A stretch of 64,000 nt of DNA, from NCBI RefSeq assembly GCF_003073045.1, contig NC_037597.1, forward strand, positions 1,133,501-1,197,500, in the 5' to 3' direction. Below the pieces are notes generated by a model. The model was not told the DNA's origin, did not search any database, and saw nothing but the letters and a program-made list of their open reading frames with translations. Position 1 is the stretch's first letter, and every line of letters starts with the position of its first letter. This stretch comes from Pomacea canaliculata. Its lineage: Eukaryota > Mollusca > Gastropoda > Architaenioglossa > Ampullariidae. The position numbers and the translations under genes were made by a program. Positions 56,951 through 64,000 of the stretch are shown piece after piece.

Positions 56951-59689
56951 GTTAGTTATGGAAGACCAGCTACTGTTTTGAGGTAAAGTGGAGTTGACAC
57001 AGTCAAGAAATGCGTAAAATGAGGTCCTCAGGTGGGGTTTGGGGGTGGGTGGGGGTTAAGTCTTGTGTGGATTATGTAATTCATCATCCATAAAATTAAT
57101 GATAATATCAAGATTAACTATACACAAAGATCAGACAGCTTCAAAGTTTGCATTAAGTTGGAAAGCCAAATGTGGTACAAAAAGTTTTAAAGGCGCAAGT
57201 TTGACTAATTCTACTGTTACTGTCCCTCATTGGTCCTCTTTAGGACAAGGCACTGTTAGTATTTATTAGTAGCACTCTATCATTATTCTTGTCAGTACAT
57301 TTACTTTTATAGCGCCTTATCCCGGCCAAAGCCAGGCTCTGCGTGCATTACAAACACAATAACTCAGACAAGGTCCACTGGCTTTCTGTGTGTGTTTGAA
57401 GTGAATGGGAATGCCAGGTTGTTCTCTGGCCAGATGACATTCATAGACCAAGATGTGGGTGAGACCACGGACGTGTATAGAGGCAAGTCATGTGACTCAA
57501 GCAGAATAGATCAAGAATCAGAAATGTATATCAAATCCTCAGGACAATTTCCACATTAGCATAAAGCAGAAATGGCAGTAAAATGGGAAAGCACATGACT
57601 GTTTGTCACGGGTGGAAAGTCTTTCGCAGGGATGACATGTAAACATGAAGAAAACTGTGATCATATTAGCCAGAGAAGACTAACGGCGATTAGAGCTGAA
57701 ATCAGATGAGGAAAAACAAAAAGTCACAGGCTAATAAACAGTCCAGAACAATGTAAAAAGTACAGGTTGGAAAAATAAGACTAAGAACACCTCAAATTCA
57801 AACAGAAAACAAAAATGACTCTTTTTGATAGTTTTCTAATACTAGGACTTTCACTGCTTTATTTAAAAAGGACTCTAAAACTGCTCTGTTTATACCAAAT
57901 CTATAATATTCTGTTTATTATACCAAGACACTATTGATAATTTATTTAGACTGGGACTTCACACAAATGAAACATGAAGAGAGTCAACTCACTTGTATTC
58001 ATTGTCTTGTCTTCTTTATTCGGCTCTAAAGTGTTACTGTTGCAAATCTTCAGTCGACAAAACTTTGGAAGCAGGTGAATATCTTATGTCAAGCAACCCT
58101 TTTATATGTTTGTCTTAGGATATCCATTATCCTACATTGTACCTACATTGCGCAAGACAAGCGTGAAATATGCACACCCAGCTTGGTGAGAGCAGAACCA
58201 ATTGTGTGACGACAATGCCTGTTAGACATGTACTAAGGCCACGCTGATAGGTCTACATCATGCCACTAGTTATTGTAAACTGCTAATAAGACACTGGACA
58301 TCTGGATGGGATGAACACATTAGTGTCATCACCAACCCTTGGGTAAGTGGACTAACAGCTGACTGGTCTTTTCAAGGCTCCATAAAATAATTTTCTCTTA
58401 GGAAAAGTCTTTAAGAGCTTCAAGGAGTAAGTAACAACTTCTTGTTAATCCACAATCTGTGTTCCCCGTGTGCACTTTTGACCACTTGATCATTTCTTTG
58501 TCTTTGATGATATGGTAGTCTTCTACTTTAACATATTTCTCCCTCTTTTAATTGTGAGTACTGAAAGTAAAAAGGTTTGCTTGCCCTACACACTTGTAAA
58601 TAAATTCTTGTTTGTCATGTTTCTTACTCACTGTCTAGTGTCTGAATGATAAAGTAGAAGGAAACATATTGTGAAATGTTCCAGTGTAATATAAATGTGC
58701 TGACATAGGTATTAAAACATACTGTAAGCGTTGCACGGGTGTGCAGCTCATTAGAGACCTACGATGTCTGCATCAGCTTCATGACCGTGACATGCCTGAT
58801 TTGGCATAAATAACAACTGTTTATCCATAACTGACAGCTGGAAGTCAAATAATAAAAACTAAAATTTGTCAGATTACAGGATTGCTCTCCCTTGATGGGC
58901 ATCAGTTCAAAGGTCGAAGGTTAGTGATCAAATCTCCTTGTCAGACCTCTGTACGGGACAGCAGTCCGACCAACATCACAGCTATAGAGATCCTCCACAT
59001 TTATATTGTTGGTAACGGAAAGAGACCTTTTTCACTTCAAGTGGATTATTTACCTTGCTATTGGTCTATTTTAAGCAACACAAAACCATAATTACAGTTT
59101 TCTTTAACACTAATATTTTCCCAAGGAAAAGGTTCAAAGATCTATTAAAATATATCACATGATGAGTATGAAAAAAATTGCTGCCAAAAAAGGATTGAAA
59201 AACTGCAGAGTGAATTAAACTTTCATAGAGCATTCCTCCTTAAAATATGTAAAAAAACATGAAATTAAATATAAATGGTTCCGGCTTAAATTTGTGCTTA
59301 CGGTATTAGCTACAAATATTTTAAAAGAGATAAAAATTTTAATAACTTATGTATATTTTGTAACCAAGAAAAGGATGCCATCAAATACATTTTTGAAATA
59401 TTATTTGTCAATTGCATGTCTATTTCTACAATTGAAGATTTTAAACAAAATAAAAATTGTGATATTTTTAAGGCGACTTCAGTTGTTACTAAACAGATAC
59501 CGTTGCCAGCTTGTGTTGCTCATTTACAATTGCACTGAGGCAGACACTTGGAAAAAACGTTCTTGTGCAAACATGAGCAAATCGCTTAGTTCTCGAGCCC
59601 ACTGCTCTACAAATTATTTTTTTAAATATAATTTCAAGTAAAAAACAGAAAACACCCCCTCTGCAAAAAATTCAACAAGTACCAAAGCA
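56951..59689. other. Gene-poor spacer with a SINE-like fragment
   Basis: 57295-57490 starts with ttttatagcgccttatcccg and gccaggctctgcgtgcatta, another dispersed-repeat type. 57500-59689 is AT-rich with no recognisable coding sequence; short frames at 58882 and 59294 have no domains. Confidence 0.45.
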
Positions 59690-60895
59690 CAAGTTATGTC
59701 AAAAATTTATTCCATTTTATAAGCAATCAAGCAATACCATTTTTCATCTTGCAGACAAAACATCACATTCAACAATGCCAGAAATATTAATGAAAAAAAA
59801 GTGCTGCTAAGACTTGATACCAGGAAAGTGAAATTTAACAATACCATCTGAAATTATATCCATGCACTGTGCTTAACAAAGAAATAAATAATTGTCTTCA
59901 AACATCATTACACGTATCTATATATTTAAAAATCATCCTTTTCTGCTCAGCACTGGTTTCTCTCTTTTTTGAGGGGAAGGTAGTGGAGCAAACTATTTAC
60001 TGAGATCATGAGTGAAAGTTATTACACTTTGACATGCTTTGTTTAATGTAAACATTACTAATTTGCATAGTTGACTTCAGAACAACAAAGGAACTTCTGG
60101 AAAAAAGTGAACCTTTTACTCCTGAAAAATATTAAATTTACTACCATGCTGTTATGATCTGCTTTCATAGCTGGGAAACATTAAACTAGCATAGGCCTGA
60201 TGGGCAATGTGAGTGCTGCTGATTATGGTTTTCAAGAAGTCAATCTTTCTGCAAGTGGACACTCTCACAACTTTATTACTTGCACATTGATCTTCAATTT
60301 TGATGTCAGCCCTGGTAATTAATACTAGACACATTTTTATGAAGCTTCCTTTGAAAGCGTAGCCTACTTCTCTTAAACCATCACTATCACTGATGAGCAT
60401 GGCACTTAGACAAAAACTAATCATATTCATGAAGCCAGCAATGACAGAGAATTAAAAAATTCATAGAAGAAAAAAAATAATGTTTAAATATATACAAAGC
60501 ACCACCCAAATTTTTGAACACTTTCACCCACTCCAGAACTACAGATCACCTAACAAATACTTGCAACTGTACACGTGCACACTTCAACAAACATATCACA
60601 AACAAAATCCACTCTCTCACCTCAATGATTTATACTCTGTTGTCCCCTAGGCAGATTGTGTGTTGTGCACAGGATCTCCCAGTAAAAATAAAGACTAAGA
60701 TGCTATTAACCATGGCCTTATTTCAGTTCAATCATTTTAACACTTCTACCAAGAGATGCAAACAAACCAACCTATTATTTAAGACACTTAACAAAATACT
60801 TGAGTTTAAAAAAAACTTTTCCAGCAAAGAACAATCTACATGCAGAAACTGTGCACAACACCCACATTTGAGTAACTTAATTGGCTAAGGCAACA
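59690..60895 (-). other. 3'UTR of the TMED10-like gene
   Basis: AT-rich, on the minus strand downstream of the stop at 60896. A TTTATT (AATAAA on the minus strand) at about 59707 is a plausible end. It contains no gene of its own. Confidence 0.5.
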
Positions 60896-62990
60896 TCATT
60901 CAATCAGCTTCTTAGACTTAAAGTAACGACGCAAGTACAGGACCTGCCAGGTAGCAAGACCCAAAAGGCAGCACATGGAAAAGATGCTAAAATACATGAC
61001 ACGGGAATGTGTTGACTCTGCAAAACGAAAAAAAACCCTACAATTTAAAAACAGTTTCTTGATGCTTCATATTAACTTTATAATCCACATTTCACAAGTT
61101 TCGACTGACAAATCAAAAGATGAAACACATTTTCTATTAATAATAATAAATACAAAATTTGTAAAGTGCATACTCGCACTCCTAAGGAGCATGCTCTTAG
61201 CACTTAAGAACAAAAACAAAACATGGACAGCATACAAGGGACAGGAAAACAAATCGCATATTAACTATAAAAGAATAAACAACCATATTAAAACAACTGT
61301 ATTATGTATAAAGCAGCTCTGTTCTGACCTCATGCACATCAATTCTTACCATTAGTGTCACGCATCTCCTCTTCACGAGCACGCATGTAAGCAAAATCAT
61401 CAACAATTGATTTTGACAGATCTTCGAGGCGCCTCAGCTCTACTTCAAGTGGCTTCAGTTTCTCTGCCTTGGCAAGCTGATAAACACATGGTATGCAAAG
61501 GTAAATCTCTTCATTCTGTTGTTCCAATCAAACATGCATTAAATGCAGTAAACTTAGTTGCCAAATTCACTTTCTCGGTTTGTTTAATATCAGAAATTTC
61601 CTTTCAATATAGATAACAATTGTAAATTCCTTTGTAAAACCCTGAAGACATGCTCACCTCATCATAGCTCTTGGCTTCTACACCATGTTTCAGCTCTAGG
61701 TATACTTCACGTTCTGGTCCAACAACTGCACAAAACATCAATTGAACACTTGTCAAAGAAAGCACTATTGTTTTCAAAAAGGTGCAAGAGGAAAGAAAAC
61801 ACTTAATTATGAAAAGGAAGATATAAAATATAAGGTATGAGCAACTGCATATACTCCATAAAATGCATCTTAAAAATAATCCAAGTTCTTTCCATAGGCA
61901 GTCTGCTTGCTCACACACATATATATATATTATTTTAAATATCTTTTGCTGGTAAAAAGTACTTTGATGCAGTAACATAATAGAAATATGACAGAGTTTA
62001 GGCCGTGACATTTTCTCACTCATGTACCTTACCTCCTCCTGCAGGTTTGCTTTCAAAACAAACTTCAAACATATCATATTCCTCTGTGGTGAAGGCAAAT
62101 TTGCCTTTCTTGGCATCTTCTTTAGAATACAGAATGTGGCCTTTCGAATCTGTTACCTGTAACATAAATTAAAATCAGTTTCACATCCATTAAAATTAAA
62201 TTTGTATCCAATCAGAAATTTATCAACCGAAAGTGTGCATTGCTGCAGCCACTAGTACTGTTACAGCATTAGCATTCATACTACCAATTCTATTAGTATA
62301 AATAAGGCAGCTTTTTAATATATAGTTAAAAAGTAATCCCTCTCCCTAAAGAACGTATGTGGTAATTTTCCAAACATAAATACTGAGGTAGAACAGCACT
62401 GTTGCCTGTACTATACTGTCTATACACATATATATGCTGTTTTACGGAGTATATAAAAAATTACGTCCTGCTGATGCGACGTCAACCGACTTAATATTTG
62501 TTTTGATCAAACAACTGAATTCACGGAATACATATCAAAAGAAATTATCAAGTAAAATTCTCTTAGAGAATAAAATTAGTGAACAGCTGGAATGCTCTGC
62601 TAGATTACGGCGTCAAAGCCACAAATGTAGGCCTATGTGGCTTAGGAGCGACCACCGCTTCATAAAAGTCACAAATCCGTTTGGCAAAGACAAGAAACTT
62701 CTGCCTAAAAAGCAGTAACCGATTATTTCAGACCCTAATTATATCAAAACACACTTTAGATACTTAACTTTTGTATAGCATCTCCAATGGATTTATAATC
62801 ATTAAATATTTACCGACAAATCTGCGCGTTGTCCGTTCTCTTGAACTTCATAATCGCCGGTAACCAACACGTCTTTATGGATCTCTTCGCGGAGACATTT
62901 TCGCTGCTTTGAACCTAAGTGAAATCTGATGGCATCAATCCTAGCAACACATATCACACAGAACAAAATCACAAGCTGTTTGAAGTCCAT
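60896..62990 (-). CDS. TMED10: TMED10-like p24 delta cargo receptor, 5 exons
   Basis: Type I membrane protein of COPI/COPII vesicles that cycles between ER and Golgi and sorts secretory cargo such as GPI-anchored proteins. Exons in transcript order: 62990-62814, 62156-62033, 61725-61658, 61476-61350 and 61017-60896. All junctions are GT-AG; total 205 aa (human TMED10 219). A signal peptide of about 20 residues is followed by a GOLD domain starting [20 protein letters not shown], with [18 protein letters not shown] and [11 protein letters not shown]. Then come a coiled-coil stretch ([32 protein letters not shown]), a transmembrane segment at about 172-194 and the cytosolic tail [11 protein letters not shown] with its KKxx COPI signal. 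It is nearly identical to vertebrate TMED10 over long stretches. The start ATG is the only one before the signal peptide. Intron 4 carries a SINE-like repeat. Confidence 0.96.
61136..61305 (+). mobile_element. SINE-like repeat, second copy
   Basis: Begins (taa)n, then aaaatttgtaaagtgcatac and ctcctaaggagcatgctctt, collinear with 8885-9050 to about aagaataaacaaccatatt. Inserted in intron 4 of the TMED10-like gene. Confidence 0.8.
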
Positions 62991-64000
62991 AATTTCACTA
63001 GAAACAGGAGAGAAACAAGCTCTCTCACACTTTCAGGTAACGTTTTGCGACTGGAAACGCTTGCTAACGTGGCAATCGGCTATTTCCGTAAACTCTCGAC
63101 TATTTCCGGGTCAGTCACGCACAATCTGTGCGAATATTAAAGTTGAATGAAAGAAGACAAGTGATAAAAGTTAGAAAATTATTAAGTATTTTGCCATGTA
63201 AATTTCAACTTATTTATTTTCATAAAATATTTTTCTGCTCATTCGCAGAATGAACACAAGAGAAGTAACTCCAACTGCTCTAACGCAAGGTCGGCCTTTC
63301 ACTGAGTTAATCATCCACCTTCATCGGTAAGTCTGTATGTAGCCTTCAAAAGCATACAATACTAAATAAAATATTCCTTTTCAGTTTCGCATTGGATTAC
63401 AGCACATTTTGAAACTCTTAAAATTCACTAATTAGCGGGGAAAAGAACCAGAAAAACATATCGTAAAATGGCAATCTTGGATCTCACGATTATTGCGAAC
63501 GGGATATCATAGTAAAGAAGACTATTAGTAAAACATTTTCAAAGAATACTGAAGGCAAGATAACATTCTGTCTCACAATTTACCAGCCAAGGATGTTTAT
63601 GTTAGGGCCATCACAACCGTGCATAGTCGTATTATAATGCATAAAAAGCTTGATAATCCCAAATTAACTTGATGATAAAAAACAGTATGAGAGGAGAAGA
63701 GCAGAAAGATAATGGTGTAGATATACGAATTGGGGTTTGCTTTGTTCTACTTTTTGTTCTGTTTGAAGCAACATAATGTGTGTAACTCTATTGTGTAATT
63801 TTATCTTACCACCATTCCTCAAAGTTTCAGAAAGGACCAAGGCTGGCGACATAAGAAGGGGTATATAATAATAACTAGTACATCAGATGCACATTAGTAA
63901 ATGTGCAGTGAATGATTGCGGTGAACATGTAGACTTTTCTTTGTAAAAATTACATTTCTCTATGTCATTCATGTCACATGCTTGTCATGAACAATGCTTT
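62991..64000. other. Promoter zone of TMED10-like gene, then unannotated sequence
   Basis: 62991-63130 contains two ETS-like TTTCCG sites (63084, 63103) close to the start codon. 63131-64000 is AT-rich; no gene recognised. Confidence 0.45.

Noticed and set aside
60514-60888. 124-codon plus-strand frame downstream of TMED10
   Set aside because: It lies in the AT-rich 3'UTR on the opposite strand and has no domain; its composition suggests chance.

Overview
The window looks like nuclear DNA of a herbivorous mollusc, most likely a gastropod. It is AT-rich, its genes are split by GT-AG introns, and it is full of SINE, LINE and hAT-type debris. Its leading feature is a cluster of GH5 beta-mannanases of the kind known from abalone, sea hares and mussels (GH5 subfamily 10). 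The species cannot be named from the sequence alone.

Layout. 1-1140 is a satellite-like array of 29/30-bp units, followed by a complete hAT-type MITE and decayed mannanase pieces (2215-3052). From 3794 to 22362 lie three tandem minus-strand mannanase genes (called A, B and C here). All three share one architecture: seven coding exons, identical intron phases, and a start codon directly behind a splice acceptor. Their predicted products are 379, 381 and 376 aa, and all keep both catalytic glutamates. Introns and spacers hold a CRE-rich tandem array, GC-box-like repeats, a MITE and a LINE remnant. 22.4-30.1 kb is gene-poor, with 44-bp and 42-bp tandem repeats, an inverted-repeat element and AT-rich sequence that probably includes the 3'UTR of the next gene.

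The second half holds unrelated housekeeping or cell-regulatory genes: an intronless CREBZF/Zhangfei-like bZIP gene (minus); a small hAT-derived reading frame with a terminal PIP-box-like motif (plus); a two-exon ankyrin gene whose SOCS box is displaced by one base (plus); a ten-coding-exon KLHL10-like BTB-BACK-Kelch gene (plus); a seven-exon acyl-CoA thioesterase/BAAT-type gene (minus) whose stop codon lies inside a SINE; and a five-exon TMED10/p24 cargo receptor gene (minus). A 444-bp near-perfect palindrome lies near 32.5 kb, a Ty3/Gypsy-like fossil sits in a KLHL10-like intron, and degenerate telomere-like repeats precede another MITE near 50.8 kb.

The mannanases are secreted digestive enzymes and form a functional unit by duplication. 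The genes from 30 kb onwards show no sign of a shared pathway. Exon structures were built by reading splice sites and phases by eye; all predicted proteins close in frame, but no transcript evidence was available. No wholly new system is evident. The strongest leads are the duplicated mannanase locus with its CRE array, the ankyrin/SOCS frameshift, the SINE-supplied stop codon, the PIP-tailed hAT relic and the large palindrome family.
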